64,000 nucleotides of DNA, taken from the NCBI GenBank assembly GCA_003116995.1, contig BDSL01000091.1, positions 248,001 to 312,000 of the forward strand, given 5' to 3'. The notes under the pieces were generated by a model, which was not told the DNA's origin, did no database searches, and saw only the letters and a program-made list of their open reading frames with translations. The stretch is from Yamagishiella unicocca (Eukaryota > Chlorophyta > Chlorophyceae > Chlamydomonadales > Volvocaceae). Below, in pieces: positions 1 through 9,875 of the stretch (its first letter is position 1; every line of letters starts with the position of its first letter). Position numbers and translations under genes: made by a program.

Positions 1-93
1 CGCGCGCGCGCGTCTCTCAGGCCCCTGAACCCAACCTGCCATCGGCCGTGCCGTCCTCAACGTTCCTCCCTGGTCCCTACGTGCTGACGTCAG

Positions 94-1371
94 GCTTGCA
101 TCCTCATCCTGTACGGCGATGACCCGGTGGCTTCCAATAACACGCTGCTGGGCCAGTTCGACATCGTCAACATCCCGCCAGCGCCCAAGGATGTACCGCG
201 GATCGAGGTGCGCGCGGCGGGGGTGGTCCAGGGAGGGGCTGGGGGAGGATTGAGGAAGGCCCGTGGACTGGGAAGCCCGTGGATTAGGGGCTGGGTGGGG
301 GAGGCAGCGGCGGGCAGCGGCGGGGTGGGGCAGTGACGGCGCGCGACTGAGGAGGGTGCACGGGAGCTGGGGGGGCTGTGAGGAAGGAGCTTGTATGCGG
401 AAGGAGCTCGTGTGAGGAAAGCCCGTGGGGGCACGGAGGCACCTGGCGGAAGGCCCCGAAGGGACTCTCGATGGGGCGACGTCCTCTGAGGCGTGTGAGC
501 TGAAGACGCTTCTCTCCTGAGAGGACGAGCTCCTGGTCCCAGGGCCGCTAAGGCACCCAGCTTCTGGCCCTCCCTCCCTCCCGCCATCCATCACATCACG
601 TCGCGTCCCACCCGCCTCATCCCTCCACCGGGTCAGTCGCCCGAAAGGCGCCACCTGCCGCCCGGGTTGTTTCACCCCTCCCCCAAAGCCGAAAACCCTA
701 AAACCCTAAAACACGCCCCTCCCCCTCCCTCACCCCAGGTGACCTTCCACCTCAGCGGCGACATGCACCTCACGGTGGAAGCGCGAGACCTCGACACAGC
801 CCGGCACAAGCGATGGTGGGTCTTGGGAGGCCAGACGGGGGGTGCCTGACGGCGGGGGCTTGACCGGAGCTTGATCGGGGGGGGGCTTTGGCCCGGGGAA
901 GGGGGGTTAGCTTGAATTCGGCGGCCAGACGGCGAGGAAGTGACGGGGGGGCCGGGCTGGCTGCGCGCATGTCCGTGTTTGTGTGTGTATGTTTTAAGTA
1001 TGCTGAGCTGTGTGTATGTGTGTGCGTTTGTGTGTGTCTTCGTGTGTGCGTGCGATTACGATTGCGTGTAAGGGGCCTGCCGCTGAGTGGGAGGGGCTGG
1101 GGGTACAACGAGGGAGAGACAAGTCCGGACAGGCGTGTGGGGGCGTGTGTGTGTGTGCGTGTGTCGAGGGCAGGGGGAGATGGATAGTGTCAAATGGGCG
1201 GGCGTCTATCGGAAGCCGGTGGGTCCACCCAATGTCCTAACCCACCCCCTTGCCGCGACTCCGCCCGCCAGTCCCCACCCGCCCGCCGCATCCACCCCGC
1301 CCTCAACCGCCAACCGCCAACCCCCAACCCGCAGGTTGCAACGCGGCGAGGTGGTGGTGCTGCGTCAGTGA
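94..1371 (+). CDS. Hsp70-family chaperone, C-terminal end (5' part outside window)
   Basis: Only the last three coding exons are present: 94-207, 739-815 and 1335-1371 (TGA). The phases join cleanly. The first exon reads LLGQFDIVNIPPAPKDVPRI, the hallmark of the Hsp70 substrate-binding beta-sandwich (DnaK has [20 protein letters not shown]). The second gives VTFHLSGDMHLTVEARDLDT, equivalent to the VTFDIDANGI...VSA strand. Hsp70s bind exposed hydrophobic peptides in an ATP-controlled cycle; the ATPase domain would lie upstream of the window. The reading frame stops about 25 codons after this strand (ending GEVVVLRQ). The alpha-helical lid, of roughly 100 residues in canonical Hsp70s, is therefore missing, as is any EEVD, HDEL or KDEL end. 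The core is divergent (HLSGDM in place of DIDANG). This is either a specialised lidless Hsp70 or a decayed copy; the intact splice sites favour a working gene. The compartment cannot be told. Confidence 0.8.
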
Positions 1372-2098
1372 TGAGTCACAGCAGTGCCGTACAATGCATG
1401 GCGGAGAGGGCGGGCGCCAGCAATTGCGGCCGCGCGACCGTGCCCGTCAAGTTGCTACTTGGCCATGTCTTTGGCGCGCGCTGCGCTGGCGCCGGGAGGG
1501 AGGGGGGTGGCAAAGTAGGCCCGGTTACAGGGCATAGGAAACGGAGGGCAGAAACGAAGGGAGGGGTAGGTTCGAGGAAAACCCGTGGATGCCCGAAGGG
1601 GTAGGGGTAGGAAGGGGGGAAGTTGAGGGGGAGCGCGCCGGAGGGGGAGGGGGGCGCGCTGGTGATGCGTGCCGCTGGGGCTGCCGAGGGCGGTAACGTG
1701 CAGCTTCAGGGAGGGTTCGAGAAGGCGCGGTTACACGACCCCGCTGCAGGGAGGGTGACTGGGTGGGCGGCTGCGACAAGCTGCATTGCCGAGTCAGCGC
1801 AACAACGAACGCCGTACATGGCGCCGTACTTGCGGCGCCCCCTTTTGCTTAGGTAGGCTTAGGATTCGTGCACTGGAGCACCGTATCGAAGTGTGTGCGT
1901 CAGAGCTGGTGGTTGTTGCACGTGCGTGTGGTGTACGGCACACGTGATGATGAGTCATGGATCGCGATGGTCGCCGGCAGGAGGGCGCTGCCGCGCTGCC
2001 ATTGTACGGCTGCCGCTGCGGCCGCTGCCTGTTATTGGTCCGACCCCCTGGCTGGCTGCGTGCTGGTGGCGACTGGCTGGCTAGCTGGTTGCCGCACC

Positions 2099-2191
2099 GT
2101 AGTGCTGGCTGGCTGCCGGCTGCCGCACCGTAGTGCTGGCTGGCTGCCGGCTGCCGCGCCGTAGTGCTGGCTGGCTGCCGGCTGCCGCGCC
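2099..2191. repeat. 31-bp tandem repeat, three copies
   Basis: The unit starts GTAGTGCTGGCTGGCTGCCG and is present three times in a row, differing only by an A/G in the final CGCACC/CGCGCC. A decayed half copy precedes it from about 2080. It lies outside any recognised gene. Confidence 0.85.
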
Positions 2192-2778
2192 GTAGGTGCT
2201 GACCTGCCTCATTTTGGGCAGATCACTCAGCGCTTCGGACAGGGGAGCAGAAAAATCTCAGTTACGCGACGTGAGCAGTATAGAGCGCTTCGGGGGGTGG
2301 CATAAAAACCGTTCACACGACAGGGACAGGATAGTTGGCGCGTGGTCGTCGGCGCTTCGGGGGAGGGCGCGCTAGCTGAGCGAGTCTGAGCTGAGCACCG
2401 TCTGACTGGCGGTGAGGTGACACATCGGGGGGGTGAGGCCAAGCAGGCGGCTGAGCAAGCCGCGGCGACCGAGGGTGGCGGCGTGTGTAAGACCTAACGA
2501 CCGTGTTGCTGCGGCTGTGTTTGCTCTGCTGGCAGGGTTGTTCCCCCTGCGGCAAGGCGGAGGGGGGGGGACGCCTCCGCCGTGGCCCAGTAGTCCAGGC
2601 GGATGGTAGGTGAGTGTGAGAGTCGAGCCAGGTCTCAAGGAATGGCACCCACCACCCGCTGGGGCCATGTGCTGTGGAGTGCTGCTGCTGCAGACAGCCG
2701 CTGAACATACTGATAACTGCGATGCGCCAGCTGTCTCCCCAGAAGGACTTCTGGAAGTGCAAAGTACCTGATAGTATA

Positions 2779-3593
2779 TGGACAGTATTGCGCTGGGCCG
2801 GGATATCTTCTTCAGCAGGAGATCGGTGTGTTCTTCACGCTCCCGCCGAATCCGTCAGCCCCGAAACCAGTGTGTACGTTTCACTATTTGGGCCCTGATA
2901 GCTTCCAAGGAGCAATCCTAGGTTCAGTAAGGCAAATCCCTAAGGCAAACACTGCGAATGCCGCCGAATTGGAACAGCCTTGCTGATGCTGCTGTAGCTG
3001 CGGGTATGCATGGGACCAGAAATGGTCCAGCGCGCGCAGCTACAACTCAGCTTACTCCTGTGTCAAGGAGTTTGGCGGAAGCGGGATCCTTCCGGTTCGT
3101 CAGCCAGTTGGTTGGTACCCGCCTTACAGTACTTGCTCCAGCCAGCTGCAACGACGCAGCCAATGTCTACAAGCTTCCGGGGCCCCTGGCTCTACCTCTC
3201 TTTCAACTTTTCAACACCGTAGCGGCACAGACCTGGCCGCTCCGAAACCCGCAACAGCAGCTGGCCTGCCAAGGCAACGACCACAGCCCCCCTCGTCAAC
3301 GGAGTGGCCGCAGGACGCAAGGTACCTGCCGGCCAGGGCCCCCCCCGTCTGGGTCTTCCTCGAACCCCCCCGTCTGGTCCACTGGAGCTGGAGCAGGGGA
3401 CAGCGCTACACGCCTACACCACACCAGGCGTGTGAGACCTCCCCCTCCCTCCGACGTTTCCCCACCCAAGTTCTACAGCATGCATCTCGAAACGTCTGTC
3501 CTAAACGGTTCCTCCCGCCGCAACCACGGGTCCTCCTCGCAACCTCCCATGCACCACTACTGGTCCCTGCTACTCCTCATCAACCTCACGTGA
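2779..3593 (+). other. Unrecognised coding-like island
   Basis: Two overlapping frames look like protein here. One, roughly 2770-2986, includes IGVFFTLPPNPSAPKPVCTF and FHYLGPDSFQGAILGSVRQI before a TGA. The other begins at the ATG at 2958 and stays open for 211 codons to 3593 (MPPNWNSLADAAVAAGMHGT...). The composition is balanced rather than low-complexity, and AT content is higher than in the flanks. I do not recognise either. The island ends in an R1-type repeat copy (3466-3536) that elsewhere sits in introns, so this may be an exon of an unmodelled gene or a remnant of one. Confidence 0.25.
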
Positions 3594-3856
3594 CGTGACT
3601 GACAGACACGCGGTTCGGTGACCTTCCTTGCTCCGGTGCCAGGCTCCGATCGATGGCGTCAGCCTCCGCGGGCAGCAGCCCGTTGGAGGGACCACCCGGA
3701 AAAGCAAAACAGCGCCCTGTTGTCGACCCGACCCAGCCAAAACGGTCGGGCCGACATCTCACAACGTCTGACGTCTGTCCACGGGTCTTCCTCGGGCCCA
3801 GCCAGGGCGAAATGACGCCACGTCACTCCCAATCATCCTGCGACGATACAAATTCT

Positions 3857-3908
3857 CTGTGCAGCTACGGACTGAATTCCTTCTCGAATTCAGTCCGCAG
3901 CTGCACAG
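3857..3908. repeat. Long near-perfect inverted repeat
   Basis: Two 22-base arms (3857-3878 and 3887-3908) pair with a single mismatch around an 8-base loop. The left arm begins CTGTGCAGCT and ends GACTGAATT. It could form a hairpin or cruciform. No transposase or target-site duplication was seen next to it. Confidence 0.85.
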
Positions 3909-4342
3909 TCGTATCGGCGCTTGCACAGTCAGTGCAGTACAGAGCAATACAGCGCAGTGCAGAGAAATACGGCAAAGCGCCCATCAGTCGCGGGGCACGA
4001 GGGCGAGCGAGTCACGTACCAGCATGTCGTACGCAGCGGTGCAAGGCTCCGCACGCCCCGGCCCAAGCCCGTTGACCCGTGACACAACTGGAGCCAATTC
4101 GTACGCGATCTCAACCGCAAACCGCAAACAGCAATCGCAACTGTCACCGCAACCGCAACTGCTGCGGGCGACATCCAACGTAATGCCCCGGCGGCACGGC
4201 CCCGGGGGGGGCGCCATCCTGCGCCCCCCCCCCCGAGCAGCCGGCTAACGGTCAAGCAACATCACGGCGACTGAGAATAGTGGAACAGCGAAACCCTGAG
4301 CCTCAACGCCGTTGGCAGTAATGAAGTACCAGTGTACCTATC

Positions 4343-4511
4343 GGTGCAGTAGTACGGTATCATTCCACTTATCAGTGCAGCAGTACGGCATCAATCCACT
4401 CATCAGTGCGGAAGTATAAGTGCAGCAGTACGGCATCAATCCACTCATCAGTGCAACAGTGCGGCATTATTCCACTCATAAGTGCAGCAGTACGGCATCA
4501 TTCCCAACATG
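4343..4511. repeat. 31-bp tandem repeat array
   Basis: The unit AGTGCAGCAGTACGGCATCA plus AATCCACTCATC is present about five times, with one copy truncated to 14 bases (about 4405-4418). Each full copy carries the word GTACGGCA, or a variant of it, which is over-represented across the window. Confidence 0.85.
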
Positions 4512-5184
4512 AAAAGAGGTGCATGGTGAGTTGCAAATCGGGCGGGGGGCACAACCCGTCTCTTCCTGTCAAAAACTCGCCCAAACACACACGTTGCTGC
4601 GTGTCTGTGTGTTTTATTTACCCCTGGGGCGATCGGAATTAACGCGCATCAGTACGAGCCACTGACCTCCAGAGCAATTTGCTCCCCCCCGACCTCACGG
4701 CTCTGCGCCTCAAAATGCTCGAAATGCTCGAAAGGCGCATGGACATGGAAACTCTCACCGGCGGAGGGCCTTATGTCCCACGTGCAAACAGACCCCTGCA
4801 CGCCTGCCGTACCATGTATACCTCTGAGCATCATCCGCCTGCTGGGGGACATACCCACGGCCTTGGGAGCCCTCACCCCACCTGGGGGAGAGGACCCATG
4901 ACAACCAGTCGACCAGGTTGCATTCATCTTGGATATGACGTACCCATGCATCCCCGATACAACAAGCGAGGGCGGCGGCCAGGCAGGAGCGAAAGTCCGC
5001 CCCCCCCCCCATGACCCTAGGGTCCGAAGACAATGCGCCAGCTATTATACCTATGTCGGGAAAGTCGGTCATTATGCCCCCCCTGACCCTAAGCACCTCC
5101 TGGGTCCAGGCGCCCCTCCGAAACCATGCCCCTCCGAAATCATGCCAACCTTTGGGTACATCAATACGCGTCAAGTGACTGAGA

Positions 5185-5189
5185 TTACA
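5185..5189 (-). terminator. Candidate TGTAA polyadenylation signal for the Q-rich gene
   Basis: TTACA on the plus strand reads TGTAA on the minus strand, about 190 bases past the stop codon at 5381. TGTAA is the usual poly(A) word of volvocine algae. Confidence 0.4.
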
Positions 5190-5380
5190 TCCCACTCCTC
5201 CAAGCGGTTGTCTGCCGTTGGCTGATGCGGTAGGCAGATGGCATCATGGGACGCCATCTACCTGCCGCCACCAGCTTGCGAAGTGACGGAGGACTCAGGC
5301 CTTACCCTCCGACTGACCGACATGCTGGCTGACTGACCGACATGCTGGCTGACTGACCGACACCTAGCCTGCGCTGCAGG

Positions 5381-8300
5381 CTAGACAAGTACCGCCATCT
5401 CCCCACCACCGGCGGCGGCAGGTGGCCACCCCACCGCTGCACCGGCTGCCGCCGGCGGCGGCGCCGGCGCCGCGGCCGCCGCCCCCGTCACGCCGCCCCT
5501 CGGCACTTTCGCGTCTAGCCACGCCGCCACGCCTCCCAGCTCACCCACCATCGCCGCCGTCTTACTCTTATTCGCCGGCGGCGGAGCAGGGAACGGCGGC
5601 GCCGGCCCCGCCACCGGCGGCGCCATCCACCCGGCGCCGGCGGCGCCGGCGGCGACCTCCTGTCCCAACAGCGTCCGCCCCTGGGCCTCGGCCTCACACG
5701 CCGCCAGGAGTAGCTCGTGACCCGACCGCCCCGGCGGCGATCGGTAGCCCTCACCCACGCCGTTGCGCCCTTGGAAGTACTTGTTCTTGAGCGTGTAGAT
5801 GACCCTGGCCACCAGGGCCTGCAGGCTCAGCGGCGCCCCCCCCAGCAGCTCGCTGAGCGCGGGGCGGCACTCCTCCAGGGAGGCCAGGTCGCGGAGCGCC
5901 TCCAGTACGGCAGAGAGCAGCAGCCTGCCGGCCTGGTCGTTGTTGGTGCGGAAGGCCGAGTGGTGGCAGAGGTAAAGGTGCGCGGTGGTCTGTAACAGGG
6001 CTCGCCTGGTCGGGGGCGGTTAGCGGTTAGCGGTTAGCGGTAGGGGAGGCGTGTAGAGGAGGGGTCAAGAGGAGGCGGGGTATACAACAGCTGGCCCGCA
6101 TGCAGTACCCGCCGCGAACGTTGTTATGACGTCGAACCCGCCGCCCCGCCCCGCCCCGCCCTTGTTGAGGCCGCGCCGCCGCCAGGCAGGCAGGCAGGCA
6201 GGCACGTGGAGTGAGTGTCTGTCCGTACGTCCCGTACCTGCTGGCGTACGGCAGCACCCAGGTCGTCAGCAGCTTGAGGCGGTGCCCGTAGCGGCCTGCG
6301 CGGTGCAGCGCGTTGGCGCCGTGCCGTCCGTCCTGGACCTGAAGCAGGCGGCGCCACGCCCGCACGCCCTCCTCGCGGCCCAGTTGGCGCTGCAGGTAGC
6401 CCACCAGCGCCTGCAGCGGAGGCGGGAGCAGCAGCGGAGGCAGGAGCGGCAGCGGAGACATGAGCGGCAGCGGAGACATGAGCGGCAGCGGAGACATGAG
6501 CAGCAGCGGAGGGCAGGAGCAGCAGCGGCATGACGAGCGGAGGCGGCGGCAGAGTGCACTCGAGACACATCGGCTCCCCCCCGACTCCGCACGCAACATG
6601 CGCACCGCTATCATCTCCACCGCCTCCGCCTCCGGCAGACCCTCGTCCGGGTCCGTGGGCGGCTGCGTCACCTCGTCTTCTCTCAGCAGGCAGGAGACGG
6701 GCGTCAGCAGCAGGTGGGCCAGGGTTTGACCGTGCCCGGGGCAGCGCATCTCCAGGAGGTGCTGCACGGGGATCTCCCTCAGGATCTCTCGAAATCCGGA
6801 GGCAGATCCGCATCCGACCAGATGATCCATCACGCGAACTAGGCTGCCGATCCAGGGCTCCTGCACCTCGTTGGGCGGCTGGCACGCGACACGATGCAGG
6901 AGCGCAGCAAGTCGCTGCTGCTGCTGCTGGTGTTGCTGCTGCTGCTGGTAGTGCTGCTGCTGTAAATGTTGGGACGAGGCACCCGATTGGACGACAGCGC
7001 CGGCGGCGCCGGCGGCGGCAGGGCCAATCTGTAAAACTCCGAACGATCTTGTGCAGGCGCGCTTCTGGGGCCATATAACCACGCCGCCGTTGGCGGCCGC
7101 CTCGTCGGCGCTGACGTGGACGGCGCCGCCGGCAGCGCCCCAGACGCGTATGTGGCCTTGGGGAAGCTCCCCTCCTGAGACGACGACGCCGCCAACGTCG
7201 GCTGCAGAACGTTCAACCAACTCACGCCCAGTCGTCGCCGGAACCGCTGCGGTCGCCGCCGCCGCAGCAGCAGTGGCTGCCGTTACCGGGTATCCATCCC
7301 GGGCGGCCTTGGCCTTGGCCTTCTGACGGCGGGGCTTCTCGAAGACCCGCGCCTTGACGTGCCACAGGCTCACCCGCGGCGTTTCAAGGATCCACAAGTC
7401 AACATGGCGGCCCCGACTGACCTCCGACTGACCGCTGTGGCAAGTCCTGAAAGTCCTCCGCTCCGCGACAGCGCCTGCGGGCTCCTTTTCATAAACCAGG
7501 ATGTACCTGGATACCTGTACGACGGGACGAGCAGGACGTCGATCGAGCCCAACATGCACGTCTATCTGCGGAATACGGTGTCCGCATGAGGGGGTTCCAT
7601 TCTAGGTTTTGTGTTGCGAAGTCGATTGCAGGCATGCCAGTAGTTTGAAAGCGAGCAGCAGCAGCTACATGGCGGTGTATGTGGCTCATCAGGTGGGTGG
7701 TTCACAACGCGGCATCACGTGTTGCAGGACAGGCGGGTGCGCGGCAGTCCGACCAAGTGCGTGCGATCCCCTGTATGACTCACTGCTCCATGCACACCCG
7801 CCTTCCACACACACGCTTTCGCGCCCATAATGCAATTAGTGATGCCCGTACTTGCCGTACTACCTGATGACGCACATAGCATCCTCTTTGTTTTGCCCTT
7901 GCGAAAGCGGCTTTACAAACACGGCGACATACGGATGCACGCCATGATTGCGGCAAGTTAACACACGCGATTATTACGTCGTACTAACCACGTCGTACGG
8001 ATGATTTTCCTTCTCGCATTTGGTGCTGTACGTCACAGGGCACGTGCACCGCTGACCCGAGTAGCTCGTGACGAAGCAGCCGTCCTCCACTTCCAGGGGG
8101 AAGCGGCCGGAGGAAGCGCTGCCTGCATCACCATGTACAGGCATTGCCGCGGCAGAGGGCGTCAGCCGAGGGTCAGACGGTGAACCGACAACCAACAACC
8201 GACAACGAATAAGACTGCTAGCACTGCCTGGCGGATAACGTCTGGACAACATTGCATGCACGCATTCTAGGGAACCTGGTGCGACGGCCTTCTGGGGGGC

Positions 8301-9875
8301 GGAATTTGGAGGCCACGGGACTGGTTGTTGTAACGGTTACAGTGGGTTCCAGACCAAGAGGTAGAACCATCGGGTGGTGGGTAAGGGACATCACGTGCAT
8401 GGTGCCGAACGCACGTAAAATTACAAGCCCGTATCAAGTGCTGTTGAAACGCTATTGGGCCGGCCCGGGCGCGTTGCTGAGGCTAATGACCTGCCGCAGT
8501 AATAGCGCACGCTTCCTCTCCTAATCAGGCATCTCCAATGTTATGCAGTACGTGCGAGGGCAGCCCTACCATGGCCTTGCCGCCACTCACTCATGTTCGT
8601 GAGCTCGTTCTCGAGCTTCCCCACCGCAAAGAACGCCAAGCAGTCATGTGGATTGGACTTCTCCACCCAAGCCGTCTTGGGCTGCCCCACCCCGCTGAGG
8701 TCTCCCTTTTCAATTGCCAGGAGAAGCTTTCCTATGCTCTTGACGGTCGCCTCCGACTGATGGCCATCCGGCTTCAAGCCCAACCTGTCAGCTAACGGAA
8801 CTGCCACGGTACGTGCCGGTACGGGTGGCGACGGTTGTTGGCGCGGTTGCTGGTGCTGGTGCTCCTGAAGCTGGTGCTGGTATTGTTGCGGGTGCTGCGG
8901 GAGCTGGTGCCCGAACTGTTCCAGACGCAGGAGCTGCTGCTGCTGCTGCCGCTGCTGGCTGTGCAGGTTCTGCTGCCAGACCTGCGCGAGCTGCTGCGGC
9001 TGCTGCACCAGCCCACAGGAGGCGGCTAAGGCACCGTACGGCGGCGCTGCCCACAGCGCCTGTGCCGCGTGCGCGGCCTCGTACGCGGCCAGCTCGTTAC
9101 ATACGGCGGGAGCGGCCGCCGGTGCCGCCTGGGCGGCTACTGGGCTGGAGTACTGCTGCTGGTACTGCTGCTGGTACTGCTGCTGGTGCTGCTGCTGGAG
9201 ATGCTGTTGCGTATGCTGCTGGAGATGCTGCTGGTGCTGCTGCTGGAGATGCTGCTGCGTATGCTGCATGCTGAGCGGAGGCTGGAGGCCTGCTGCGCTG
9301 CTCCGTGGCCAGCAGCAGCAGGCAGCTGGGGCCAGGGCTGCGTGCGGCGGCTCGGCCTGTGGGGCGCCGGTGGGGGTGAGACCTGCCATTTGGTAGGGCC
9401 AATCCCGGGACGGGGCCCCGATGGACGCAACTACCGGCGCCTGCGAAGGTTGGATATCCAGCGCGCCCTGGGATGCGCTGAGCCAAGGGGATGCCGTCTG
9501 CCCTCCCTGGAGGCTTGGATGCGTTGCATGGCTGCACGGATTCTGTCCCGAGCTCGGATTCGGTACGATGGCGTGGGTGGCGGTGGCGGCGATTTCGGGT
9601 GCGTAAGGCAGGGGGAATTCCGCGGAGAGCATTGATTCCTCTCGTCCCGGCACAGCACTACCGCCCAGGGGAGGTGGGGGAGCTGAGGATGCCCGAGTGG
9701 ATGTTATAGCGGCAATTCCGTGCGCTGTATCGCTGTGAACAATTTGAGGTTGGACGGCCTCACAGCCGTCACGCGTCTCATTATCTGCGAAGAAGCCGTC
9801 GACCCAGTCTGGGTCTTGGTCGTCTGAGGAAGCGGTATATGAACAGGTCGCGGCCATGCGACCTGCAAGTTGCAT
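5381..9875 (-). CDS. Large glutamine-rich protein of unknown function (single-gene model)
   Basis: Proposed exons, in transcript order, are 9875-8591, 8122-7989, 7565-6238 and 6005-5381; all phases match. An extra intron, 6605-6411 (donor GCG|GTGCGC, pyrimidine-rich acceptor), is likely inside the third exon because that stretch is a CCGCTGCTCATGTCT minisatellite. Exon 1 begins at a true ATG (MQLAGRMAATC), has an acidic DDQDPDWVDGFF segment and long QQH/QQY runs. Exon 2 is short and Cys-containing (DGCFVTSYSGQRCTCPVTY). Exon 3 has a basic stretch (FEKPRRQKAKAKAARDG), a second poly-Q run and a helical region. Exon 4 is helical (LEALRDLASLEECRPALSEL) and then Ala/Pro-rich. Q-rich plus basic composition would suit a transcriptional regulator, but I recognise no DNA-binding domain, so this is inference. 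The alternative is two genes: exon 1 alone also reads to a stop at 8541 (444 aa). However, the frame at 7565 has no nearby ATG, which favours one gene. Confidence 0.45.

Larger units (their letters stand above)
1372..5380. other. Gene-poor, repeat-rich interval
   Basis: This interval holds the 3' flank of the Hsp70-like gene and the downstream flank of the Q-rich gene. No known protein family was recognised. It contains a copy of the intron-associated R1 motif (1569-1603), a 31-bp tandem array (2099-2191), an R2-type element (2301-2341), a coding-like island (about 2779-3590), a second R1 copy (3466-3536), a long palindrome (3857-3908) and another 31-bp array (4343-4511). A 20-bp unit (GACTGACCGACATGCTGGCT) is repeated about two to three times near 5310-5360. 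A TGTAA word at 2486-2490 is far from the Hsp70 stop, so I do not assign it. Confidence 0.5.

Noticed and set aside
1..12. (CG)n at the window start as Z-DNA or a special element
   Set aside because: Only six dinucleotides, at the cut edge of an intron, in a GC-rich genome. Not distinguishable from background.
6124..7074. 316-aa minus-strand ORF overlapping the Q-rich gene in another frame
   Set aside because: It is a frame shadow. Its Ala/Pro/Arg-rich composition follows from shifting a Gln/Leu-rich coding frame.
7370..7555. Separate small gene from the ATG at 7555 (minus)
   Set aside because: It is out of frame with the longer Q-rich exon and ends after 61 codons without recognisable features.
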